DNA of 14,953 nucleotides from Stramenopiles sp. TOSAG23-2. Its lineage: Eukaryota; Sar. The stretch spans positions 1 to 14,953 of the forward strand of contig LT649737.1 in assembly GCA_900128395.1 (NCBI GenBank), written 5' to 3'. The notes under the pieces were generated by a model, which did not search any database, was not told where the DNA came from, and saw nothing but the letters and a program-made list of their open reading frames with translations. Shown piece after piece: positions 7,152 through 14,927 of this stretch (positions are counted from its first letter, which is position 1; each line of letters opens with the position of its first letter). The position numbers were made by a program, and so were the translations under genes.

Positions 7152-10112
7152 ATGGCAACGTTTTGGAAGCCGGGAGAAGCTGGACCGACTTTAGACGTCA
7201 AAACAGGAAAGTATGAAGCTGAAACCACCACCACATTTCATTACAATCCAAATGTTTCTAGAGATATACGTCGACAAAGATTATTATTGCCAATAAAACA
7301 TTTCAGAGAAGGTATATTATATCATGTAGCAAATTATAGTACAGTAATTATTTTAGGTCTCTCAGGATGTGGCAAATCAACGCAAATACCACAATATTTA
7401 TATGAAAGCGGTTGGGCATCAAATAATAATATCAAGAACAACAACAATAATAATAACCTTGGAAATAGTAGTAGTAGCAGCAGCACCACCACCACGACAA
7501 CTACTATATCATCTGTTAGAAACTCATTTGCTTCATCTTCACAAATAATTGCTTCTGTACAACCTACAAGAACGGCTGCTCTTATGCTTGCATCACGAAT
7601 AGCAGAGGAAAGTGGTTCAAGTGTAGGAAAAGGCGGAATAGTTGGTTGTAATGTTCAATACTTTCCACATGTAGATAATAAAACCTGTAAAATAAAGATA
7701 TTAACAAATGAAATGATTTTACGAGAAGTTTATAGAGATCCACTTTTGTTGAAATATTCTGTTATTATCATAGATCAAATCGATGAACGAACGACAGATA
7801 TGGATATATTATTTGGTGTTGTAAAAAATATTAAGAAAAAACGTCCAAATCTACGTCTAATTCTTTGTGCAGCTACTACATCTGCGGTCAAATTAAAAGA
7901 TTTCTTTGATGAAAATAATAATATAAAGGTATCAAGTAGTAATAATAATAACGATAATGATTTGGTTAATGATGATAATAAAAATGTAAATAATAATAAT
8001 AATACTACTGATAATAATTCCACATCAATAATAATATGTGTATCACATAAAAGTGAACAATCACAAGTTTCTACTTATTATTTAGACAATCCATGTGGTG
8101 ATTTTATTAAAGCAACTGTTCGTGCCGTTTTAAGTATTATAAATGGTAATTATGATAATGATGGTGGCAAACTTGGTGGCAATACTAGTAATACTGGTGG
8201 AAACCGCAGCCGCAATGATCGTAATAATGTTCAGAAAAATGATGGTGGTATACTTGTATTCATGCCGGGAAAATTTGAAGTTGAAACAACTGTGAGGTGG
8301 CTAAAAGACGAATTATTGCCATATGACAATTCTTTCCAAGGAAATTTATATAAAAGTAACAACAACAACAACAATCGACATAATAATAATAATTACAATA
8401 ATACTAACAATCGCTCTGGTACATCAACAACTGTGCTACCGCTTCATAGTAAATTGTCTAATAATGAACAGTTGCGTTGCTTTTTGAAACCACGAAATGG
8501 GGAAAGAAAAATTATTGTAGCAACAAATATAGCAGAGACATCTTTGACTGTTCCAGGAATCACCTATGTAATTGATACTATGTTCACTCGATTTAGCCAT
8601 TATAATGCGGAAACAGGGAAGCAATCCATTGTTACAACTCCAATTTCTCAATTGTCCGCTACTCAACGTGCAAATCGTGCCGGGCGTAATGTTTTGAAAA
8701 GTGGAAAATGTTTTCGTTTATGCACAGAATCTGCGTTTATGTCATTAAAAGATGAGTCTATACCAGAAATTTGTCGCTCGAATTTAATTCAGCAATGCTT
8801 ATATTTAAAAAGCATCGGTATCGTCGATTTTAGTCAATTTTCATTTTTGGATATGCCACATATTTATTCTTTTGCAAGGGCATTTGAAGCATTGCATGCG
8901 CTTGGAGCAATTAATATGGATGGTACATTAACAACATTTGGTCAAACAATTAGTAGATTTCAATGCTCACCATATATTGCGAAAGTTTTATTAAATTCAT
9001 TGAATCAAAATTGTACGGAGGAAATCTTAACTATTTGTGCAATGTTGCAAATTAAAAATGTATTTGTTTACCCTCGCAATCAAGAAAAATTGAAGGAAGC
9101 AACTGAAGTTTTTAAAGCATTTGCATCGGAACATGGCAGTGATCATTTGACTTTGTTAACGGTTTACAATCAATTTACAGGGATCCTTGGTCGGAGCTCA
9201 AGAAAATGGTCCCAAATTAATTTTTGTAATCATAATGCTCTTCTTCGCGCTAAAAGCATTCGTAAAGAAATGGCACTTCAATTAAAAAAATCTATTCCTC
9301 CGGGACAAAATTTTCCAAGTTGTGGGGAAGATGATACTGAGCCAATTTTAAAATGCATTTTGTCTGGTTTTTTCATAAACATACTTGCAAAGGAAAAAGG
9401 TGATTATGTATATAAAACTGTGAAAGATAATCGTGTGGTAAAATTTGATAAGTATTCAATGCTTGAAATGTTTCCTACCAATGTAGAAGATCCACCACAA
9501 TGGATAATGTATTACGATGCATATGATGCAGGGATCAATGAAGGTGAAATTGTATACAATTTATCAATCATTCCAGACATACAGTGGCTTATGGATGTGG
9601 CATCGCATTATTATCACTTAAAACATTCAAAATATTCTTTGGATCCTAATACTGCAGGCGATTATTTAAAGGATTTTAAAGTTGATTATAGTTTAGTTGA
9701 AGATGGTGGTGGTGGTGGTGGTGGTACAAGTAATAATAGAAGGAGAAGGAAAAAAAAAAGAGGAGAACGAAAAAATGTGAAAAAAGCAAGTAATAATTTA
9801 AATGATGATGATGATGCTAATAATAATAGTAATAATAATATGAGACTTATTAGTGCTGCTGATAGATCATCAAAGAGTCCAAGTATTTATAATGATGATA
9901 AAGAGTTAAGAAACGGAGGGAATAATGGAAATGAAATATTAATAGAGATAGAAGAAGACGAGGAAATGAAAAAAAAGAGATTACAAATCAAAAAAGAAGA
10001 GGAAGAAAGGCGTCAAAAGAAACGTAAATTGAGAAAAAGACGACGAGAATTAAAGAAGAAAAAAAGGAAAATGACAGTTGCTGAATTGCTTGGTGGACAT
10101 GAAAAAATATAA
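7152..10112 (+). CDS. DHX35: DHX35-like DExH-box RNA helicase with degenerate motif II
   Basis: The 986-residue product aligns along its length with DHX35, a spliceosome-associated DEAH helicase. The start at 7152 gives MATFWKPGEAGP, matching the family's FWRPG opening; an ATG at 7074 would add 26 residues across an AC repeat. In this numbering: motif I GLSGCGKST (69-77) intact; Ia QPTRTAA where QPRRVAA is usual; Ib LTNEM for LTDGM; motif II DQID (208-211; codons 7773-7784) for DEAH; motif III AAT for SAT; motif V ATNIAETSLTVPG intact; motif VI QRANRAGR (505-512) for QRxGRxGR. The winged-helix/ratchet and OB-fold regions follow (about 550-825). Asn/Ser/Thr insertions sit at about 91-127, 255-291 and 402-424, all between motifs. 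A basic, Lys/Arg-rich tail with a Gly run (852-858) may hold nuclear localisation signals. The loss of the motif II glutamate suggests weak or no ATP hydrolysis. The family call is firm; activity is open. Confidence 0.9.
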   Translation: MATFWKPGEAGPTLDVKTGKYEAETTTTFHYNPNVSRDIRRQRLLLPIKHFREGILYHVANYSTVIILGLSGCGKSTQIPQYLYESGWASNNNIKNNNNNNNLGNSSSSSSTTTTTTTISSVRNSFASSSQIIASVQPTRTAALMLASRIAEESGSSVGKGGIVGCNVQYFPHVDNKTCKIKILTNEMILREVYRDPLLLKYSVIIIDQIDERTTDMDILFGVVKNIKKKRPNLRLILCAATTSAVKLKDFFDENNNIKVSSSNNNNDNDLVNDDNKNVNNNNNTTDNNSTSIIICVSHKSEQSQVSTYYLDNPCGDFIKATVRAVLSIINGNYDNDGGKLGGNTSNTGGNRSRNDRNNVQKNDGGILVFMPGKFEVETTVRWLKDELLPYDNSFQGNLYKSNNNNNNRHNNNNYNNTNNRSGTSTTVLPLHSKLSNNEQLRCFLKPRNGERKIIVATNIAETSLTVPGITYVIDTMFTRFSHYNAETGKQSIVTTPISQLSATQRANRAGRNVLKSGKCFRLCTESAFMSLKDESIPEICRSNLIQQCLYLKSIGIVDFSQFSFLDMPHIYSFARAFEALHALGAINMDGTLTTFGQTISRFQCSPYIAKVLLNSLNQNCTEEILTICAMLQIKNVFVYPRNQEKLKEATEVFKAFASEHGSDHLTLLTVYNQFTGILGRSSRKWSQINFCNHNALLRAKSIRKEMALQLKKSIPPGQNFPSCGEDDTEPILKCILSGFFINILAKEKGDYVYKTVKDNRVVKFDKYSMLEMFPTNVEDPPQWIMYYDAYDAGINEGEIVYNLSIIPDIQWLMDVASHYYHLKHSKYSLDPNTAGDYLKDFKVDYSLVEDGGGGGGGTSNNRRRRKKKRGERKNVKKASNNLNDDDDANNNSNNNMRLISAADRSSKSPSIYNDDKELRNGGNNGNEILIEIEEDEEMKKKRLQIKKEEEERRQKKRKLRKRRRELKKKKRKMTVAELLGGHEKI

Positions 10113-10175
10113 AATTGTCATATGTAGTGTTGTAAAATTATTCACGTATATATGATATATATTATATATTATATG

Positions 10176-10262
10176 AAGAGCAATAATTTCGTAAAATCCT
10201 TTTGTGTCATCACCTAACATAGCTGCTTTTCCAACTGCTTCACCAGCAGTTAACGACGAAAT
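10176..10262 (-). other. Orphan coding-like segment between DHX35 and RIIAD1
   Basis: Read on the minus strand, 29 codons are open and well mixed, including SLTAGEAVGKAAMLGDDTKG followed by FYEIIAL. They sit as a GC-richer island between almost pure A/T. No start codon precedes them; two TAA codons lie immediately 5' (10266-10271). The frame is the same as RIIAD1, whose stop lies 42 bp upstream, but I see no convincing splice sites joining them. It could be a fragment of a decayed gene, an unrecognised exon or chance. I do not recognise the peptide. Confidence 0.35.
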
Positions 10263-10304
10263 GTTTTATTATATTATAATATAAATATATATACCATATA
10301 TATT

Positions 10305-10556
10305 TTATTTCATTCCTATTGACTTTAATACTATAGCTTTTACATCTGCACGTGTAAAAAATTCAGCAGCAAAAATTTCAGGCTTTTCAGGTTTATCTTC
10401 TAGTAAAGTACGCATAAAAAGAGAAACTAAAGCTTTTAATTCAGGATGAGATCGTAAATATTTTTCATTATTTAATCTCATTTGCACCTTTTGTTGGTGC
10501 AATTTTTCCTGCTGCTGTTTTGACAGTATATTATATTCACTATCCGCTTCCGCCAT
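10305..10556 (-). CDS. RIIAD1: RIIAD1-like protein (RII-alpha dimerisation/docking domain)
   Basis: This 83-residue protein resembles RIIAD1 (human form about 92 residues), a small ciliary and sperm-associated protein. After a short polar helix (1-25) comes the family block NNEKYLRSHPEL (29-40), then an R2D2-type helix pair through FAAEFFTRADVK (62-73). The R2D2 fold is known from the cAMP-dependent kinase regulatory subunit, where it dimerises and docks amphipathic helices of anchoring proteins such as AKAPs and radial-spoke components. The start is the only credible in-frame ATG (10554-10556, MAEADSEY). The frame stays open further 5', but that part is A/T-driven and has no ATG. The gene converges with the helicase gene 192 bp away. 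Its presence implies the organism builds cilia or flagella. The short length keeps this just below certain. Confidence 0.82.
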   Translation of the reverse strand: MAEADSEYNILSKQQQEKLHQQKVQMRLNNEKYLRSHPELKALVSLFMRTLLEDKPEKPEIFAAEFFTRADVKAIVLKSIGMK

Positions 10557-10853
10557 TTGTCTTATTGATATTTTATATATAATATACTTATTTTTGTAAT
10601 TACAATATCTTATCTTATTTACACTTAATATAATATTATTACCCGAAGACGACAAATGTTTTTTCTTTCCTTCCAGTACATAATTCTTTTTCCTTTCTAT
10701 AATTCTACACCGTAATGTTGCTAATATAGATATATGTTCTAGCGAAAAAATAATAAAATATAATAACGTTTTACCATTGCAAACCTGGCAAAACGTTCCA
10801 ACGTATTGCTAAAAATCTAAAAATAGAATTTCTCACACTATCAAAAGATCCAT

Positions 10854-10877
10854 AATTTATACTTGAAAGTATAAATT
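10854..10877. repeat. Perfect 11-bp inverted repeat (hairpin)
   Basis: AATTTATACTT, GA, AAGTATAAATT: perfect 11-bp arms with a 2-base centre. There is no T-run typical of a pol III terminator next to it. It could extrude as a cruciform or fold in a transcript, but no function is shown. Confidence 0.6.
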
Positions 10878-10925
10878 AGAATATTAACAAAATACTCACA
10901 TACACACATCCTTAATTACGATACC

Positions 10926-11100
10926 TTAAATGCATCTTTTTGTGCCGCCGGGTTTAGGTTTTCCAGCAGTTTTCTTGTTTTTTGTCCATTTTTTATTATT
11001 TATTATTAATTTTACCTGACTAGAAAATGTAATATTACGAGTTACTTGAATAGTTTTCGTTTCTTGCGCGCTCTTTTTTTTTTTTCATGCTTTCTCTCAT
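10926..11100 (-). pseudogene. Possible small basic protein gene interrupted at an A12 tract
   Basis: On the minus strand a 52-codon frame ends at TAA (10926-10928) and starts just after an in-frame TGA (11085-11087). It encodes a Lys-rich, mixed sequence that includes TIQVTRNITFSSQVKLI and ends WTKNKKTAGKPKPGGTKRCI. It has no in-frame ATG. Two ATGs (11098-11100 and 11086-11088) lie directly 5' in a different frame, separated from it only by a run of 12 A (12 T on the plus strand, 11074-11085). The span from the first ATG to the stop is 175 nt, one base off a multiple of three. It may therefore be a frameshifted 57-residue gene, a homopolymer sequencing error, an exon, or chance. I do not recognise the protein. 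Confidence 0.35.
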
Positions 11101-11203
11101 GCTTTCTGGCTTTTCTCTCTCTCTCTCAGTGTGCGTTTGGATTGATCAATTCAATGAATTTATTTGTTCATCGTTTCCAATCCTTTTATGAATAAGAAAT
11201 AGA

Positions 11204-11986
11204 ATGGCATTTAGAAGAGGCAATAATAATGGTCGAAATCCATTTAATATATCACCAGTAACAAGTCCAAGGAATAATAATAATAACTATCGTCCCCGTG
11301 GTCCTCGTCGCATAGCTCGTAATAATAACAACAATAATAATACATCTTCATTTAATGACAGACCAATCATGTCTGGAGGCAATCGTACGTTTGCATCTGG
11401 TAGATCCAGTTATAATTTAAATTTCATTGATTTAGAAAATGAGTGGGAAAGATTGGACCAAGATGAATTGGATGACTTGATAGATGAAGATGAAGAAATG
11501 GAAGCAAATTTGCAACGTCAGTGGTCAATAGATTATAATACATATTTAGAAGAGTTAGATAATAATAATAATAATAATAATAATAACAGTAATATTACGA
11601 ACAACAATAACAACTTAGCAAGGGGGACAAATCCCAATGCCAACATTAATATGAATAGTAGAGCACAAGCTTTAACTGCAACAGCACTAGAACATGGATT
11701 TAATGGTTTAAATCCAACTATTGCTGCTAGCCTTAAAGTTATTGTGTTTCAAGGAGATACACAAAATAATGTCTGTGGCGTATGTCTTGATAATATTAAT
11801 ACTGGCGATAGAATATATGATTTAAAATGTTTTCATCAGTTTCATGTCAAATGCTTACGTCCATGGTTACCGCGTAGTAGCTTATGTCCAATGTGTAGAC
11901 AAGAAATAGAACCTAAGCCAGAAGAAAGATTGAAAACAATGTCAAATAATGATATGAAAAAAAAGAAACCATCTCGAAAAAAATGA
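11204..11986 (+). CDS. RING-H2 finger protein, probable E3 ubiquitin ligase
   Basis: The 260-residue protein carries a C-terminal RING-H2 finger: Cys191, Cys194, Cys209, His211, His214, Cys217, Cys228 and Cys231 (C3H2C3 order, with the Trp-Leu-Pro of CLRPWLP preceding the last cysteine pair). All eight zinc ligands are present, so it should recruit an E2 and act as an E3 ubiquitin ligase; the substrate is unknown. The N-terminal 60 residues are Arg/Asn/Gly-rich and basic. An acidic helix follows (75-102) with a DELDDLIDEDEE stretch, then Asn runs (120-137). No transmembrane segment is visible, so it is probably soluble. The tail after the RING is Lys-rich. The start is the first in-frame ATG (AGAATGGC). 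The stop is TGA. The gene converges with COG4, leaving a 275-bp AT-rich gap. The RING assignment is firm; orthology is not, because the rest is low complexity. Confidence 0.9.
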   Translation: MAFRRGNNNGRNPFNISPVTSPRNNNNNYRPRGPRRIARNNNNNNNTSSFNDRPIMSGGNRTFASGRSSYNLNFIDLENEWERLDQDELDDLIDEDEEMEANLQRQWSIDYNTYLEELDNNNNNNNNNSNITNNNNNLARGTNPNANINMNSRAQALTATALEHGFNGLNPTIAASLKVIVFQGDTQNNVCGVCLDNINTGDRIYDLKCFHQFHVKCLRPWLPRSSLCPMCRQEIEPKPEERLKTMSNNDMKKKKPSRKK

Positions 11987-12261
11987 TATATGGTCAAGTA
12001 CGCGTAGGTTTGGCATCTTTATGATACTTCGTACCAGGGTATTATAATTTATGCGTAAATTAAAATTTTTACTCCATTATATATATATATAAAATAAATT
12101 ATGCGGTATGGTCATACAAAATTTTATAAAAATTACGGCTCGTATATAATACTCGTATGCATATATATATCATAAAATCTTTAAATTATAAATAAGAGAA
12201 TTTTTTATATTATATATATGATACACTTTCGCTCTTCGCACACACCTTTCTTACCTCCTTT

Positions 12262-14805
12262 TTACGAATCATCGTATGACATGCTCATAAACCCACCAAT
12301 ACTATCAAGGACACCATTTATTGTATCCCCAGTTACAGCACTAATCAGATTCTCTCCAGAAGTAATAGCGTTGGTAGCATTGGAAATAATATTATTAGTA
12401 GTATTACCATTATTATTTGTCGCCATTGTAGTATTCTTTTTGTTTTGAGAATATGATAGATTACTGGGAGTTACATGGTACAATCGCTCTACCTCTTTTA
12501 AAAATGAAATTTCAACTCGCAAACTTAATATTTTACCAATATCAGTTGGTGATAATATATTTGACATGGATGATTTATTGATTAATGGTGAATCTTTTAC
12601 ATCTGCTGGCCGTTCAACATTTAATAACCATACAAATACCTGCAATTCTTCCATTTGGCTACGAACGGAACCTTCTAATAATAGATTATTCATACCATCC
12701 ACCATTTTCCTTAAATCGGCTTGCAATATTAATGCACCTAATTCATTATATGCTTTACTTTTATACACTTTTATTAATATACCAGATAATGTATATGCAA
12801 AACATTGTAATAAACATGCAAACATTGGTGTCGATAATGATCTTTTACAACGTTTTATTAATCCATCTGGTGAATTCAATAAAGCTAAAAATGAATCGAC
12901 GTATCCGTCATTACTACGACGAAATTGATGTTCATCACTTGTTATATCAAACGATAATTGGACTAATTCTTTTCTTAATATTTCTTTTACATGTTCTATA
13001 TAACGATTAATAACATATTCAATGGAATGATCAGCCAATGAATCAAATCGTAATGCTAAATTTGTCAGATCATGTTTAAATGGATCTAATTTTTCTACCT
13101 TTCCAAAATTGTTTTGAAATTTTTGCAAAGCATACTTTAAAAATTGCTTTGTCTTGATCGATGCTGCTTCTGAGCTATTGATTGAAACAACCATTTCAAT
13201 TAATGTGATATCATGCAACTCATTTCGCTTTTTTCGTGAACCAGTACCTTTAATAGACAAAGTCGACATAGCATTACTCTTCTTCTTAATTAAATTATGA
13301 GGACTACTATTACCATTTTCTTCTTCTTCTTCCTCCTCATCATCATCTAAAAAGGTTTCCATTGCTTTTGACCATTTATCTTCTAATTTTTTTTCATTAC
13401 TACTTTTGGTACCATCATCATGATTATTATTATTACCACCACTATCATCATTGTTTTTGTTTTTCATTCCATTACTATTTTCTCCATTACCATTATTAAG
13501 AGCATTATTTGTGTAAATTATATCACCATTAGATACTAATGTTAACTCTTGCAATAAAAAGTCCTCCAAAGCCATTTTAATATGATTTGTAGTTGCACTA
13601 ACGGCAAATTCATACATAGACAACAATGATCGATCATATGCACTTCGTACTATGTAAAATGTATCATCTACTAATGATGAAATTTGCATTGATTCATCTG
13701 AGTAGTCTAATTCAGAAACCATTATAGCATTTTTCATATTTTTTGCTATGCAATATTGATCAATTATTAAATATGATGTAAGCATTTTTTGTACATCTAT
13801 TGAAATTGCTTTTGAATTAAACTTACTATTGATGTTTGTTGATACTATATTTTTTTGTTGATTTGAATTATTGTTGTTGATATTATTACTGTTATTATTA
13901 TTATTATTATTGTTACTTTGATTCATATTACTATTTTTCACTGCATCTTTTACTTTACTTAATAATAAATCTGCATACAATAAAAATTTATTTATTTCAC
14001 CACACAATATACTACATTCAGCAAGTGTAACGTCAATTATATCTTTCACAGCATTTTCATCCAATGATTGTGCACGACGTGGCAATTCTGCATTTCCTAA
14101 GACAAACATTTCCCATTGCAATAAATTTTTTCCTTCTTTAAATAATTTTAATATTTGCAAAATTGGATCATTTAAAGATAAACATAAATTATCCATAATA
14201 TCTAAATGATGGCTAGCATCCATACCAGGACATGGTGCTATATCTAAAAGGTATTTTGCTTCTGATAATACATTCTGGATTCCTGTTACATATGGAAAGG
14301 GGTCTTCCGTTTGCACATTTCCACCTTTTGATTGTTTACCTAACGTTGCTAAACGAACAATACTATGTAAACTTTTCAGCTCTTCAACAACATGATTTGT
14401 TAACGAATTTAAAGCGGTCGTTAAAAATTTTTTTAATTCCATTGCACTTTCATCTTTTTGACCACAAACAGAACATAATGCAAATAAATCAATACCTGTA
14501 TTTATGTCTCCCATATTCAACGCACCAATTGCACCTGGAATAATTTTATTTGAGAATTTACGTTTACAATCTTGTATCATTTCTATTTCAATATCTGATA
14601 CTTTATTTATTTTAGCATTCATTAATTTACACATATTACCTGCTTCTACATATCTATTTTCCAATAAATTTTCATAAAACTCTGCAATCAACGATTGTAA
14701 ATCTGGTTGATCATGTTCATCATGATTTGATGCTATTGAAGCCATCCCTTGATTTGTTCCGTGGTTGTTATTGCTGTTGTTGTTGTTGTTGTTGTTTTGT
14801 ATCAT
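12262..14805 (-). CDS. COG4: COG4-like subunit of the conserved oligomeric Golgi tethering complex
   Basis: The 847-residue protein matches COG4, a subunit of the COG tether that guides retrograde vesicles within the Golgi and contacts SNAREs. Family landmarks are the helical region at 35-150, the TLAECSILCGEINKFLLYADL segment near 260-280, SYLIIDQYCIAKNMKNAI and then SLVDDTFYIVRSAYDRSLLS (344-396), the middle helical domain (528-645), and the C-terminal domain with LILQADLRKMVDGMN and LSPTDIGKILSLRVE (692-765). Low-complexity insertions occur at 297-318 (Asn) and 430-525 (Asn, Asp, Glu). The roughly 785-residue human protein has about 120 more residues of coiled coil before the first matching helices; here only a 35-residue Asn-rich leader precedes them. 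The last 70 residues extend beyond the usual end and are rich in Asn, Thr and Ser. The start is the first ATG; an upstream exon cannot be excluded because the window ends 148 bp further on. Confidence 0.87.
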   Translation of the reverse strand: MIQNNNNNNNSNNNHGTNQGMASIASNHDEHDQPDLQSLIAEFYENLLENRYVEAGNMCKLMNAKINKVSDIEIEMIQDCKRKFSNKIIPGAIGALNMGDINTGIDLFALCSVCGQKDESAMELKKFLTTALNSLTNHVVEELKSLHSIVRLATLGKQSKGGNVQTEDPFPYVTGIQNVLSEAKYLLDIAPCPGMDASHHLDIMDNLCLSLNDPILQILKLFKEGKNLLQWEMFVLGNAELPRRAQSLDENAVKDIIDVTLAECSILCGEINKFLLYADLLLSKVKDAVKNSNMNQSNNNNNNNNSNNINNNNSNQQKNIVSTNINSKFNSKAISIDVQKMLTSYLIIDQYCIAKNMKNAIMVSELDYSDESMQISSLVDDTFYIVRSAYDRSLLSMYEFAVSATTNHIKMALEDFLLQELTLVSNGDIIYTNNALNNGNGENSNGMKNKNNDDSGGNNNNHDDGTKSSNEKKLEDKWSKAMETFLDDDEEEEEEENGNSSPHNLIKKKSNAMSTLSIKGTGSRKKRNELHDITLIEMVVSINSSEAASIKTKQFLKYALQKFQNNFGKVEKLDPFKHDLTNLALRFDSLADHSIEYVINRYIEHVKEILRKELVQLSFDITSDEHQFRRSNDGYVDSFLALLNSPDGLIKRCKRSLSTPMFACLLQCFAYTLSGILIKVYKSKAYNELGALILQADLRKMVDGMNNLLLEGSVRSQMEELQVFVWLLNVERPADVKDSPLINKSSMSNILSPTDIGKILSLRVEISFLKEVERLYHVTPSNLSYSQNKKNTTMATNNNGNTTNNIISNATNAITSGENLISAVTGDTINGVLDSIGGFMSMSYDDS

Positions 14806-14885
14806 TGTTTTGGTACAAATAAATAAAATTAAAAAAATAATAAAAATTCAAAAAAAAACAAAAAAAAAAACAACGTGTAAGTGTG

Positions 14886-14899
14886 TGCATGGCCATGCA
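14886..14899. repeat. Perfect 14-bp palindrome TGCATGGCCATGCA
   Basis: A 14-bp perfect palindrome, GC-rich for this region, about 80 bp upstream of the COG4 start codon. It could be a protein-binding site in the COG4 promoter; that is inference. Confidence 0.6.
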
Positions 14900-14927
14900 G
14901 GTTAGTAGCTATAGTACTAAATGTTAC

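Larger units (their letters stand above)
10557..11203. promoter_or_regulatory. Divergent intergenic region RIIAD1 / RING-H2
   Basis: The 647-bp spacer between two divergent genes should hold both promoters. It contains inverted arms AACGTTTT/AAAACGTT (10765-10772 and 10790-10797), a perfect hairpin at 10854-10877, a possible coding remnant on the minus strand (10926-11100), a run of 12 T (11074-11085), a twice-used CATGCTTTCT motif near 11086-11105, and a short CT microsatellite near 11116-11128. A 29-codon plus-strand frame starting at about 10930 (MHLFVPPGLG...) is the antisense of the remnant and would be a hydrophobic upstream ORF of the RING gene if transcribed. Confidence 0.5.

Noticed and set aside
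10557-10655. Longer RIIAD1 reading frame
   Set aside because: It would need a TTG start codon; the added 33 residues are A/T-driven and unlike the family. The ATG at 10554-10556 gives a normal-length protein.
12218-13010. Plus-strand frames opposite the COG4 3' half
   Set aside because: Antisense shadows of a gene with clear family landmarks.
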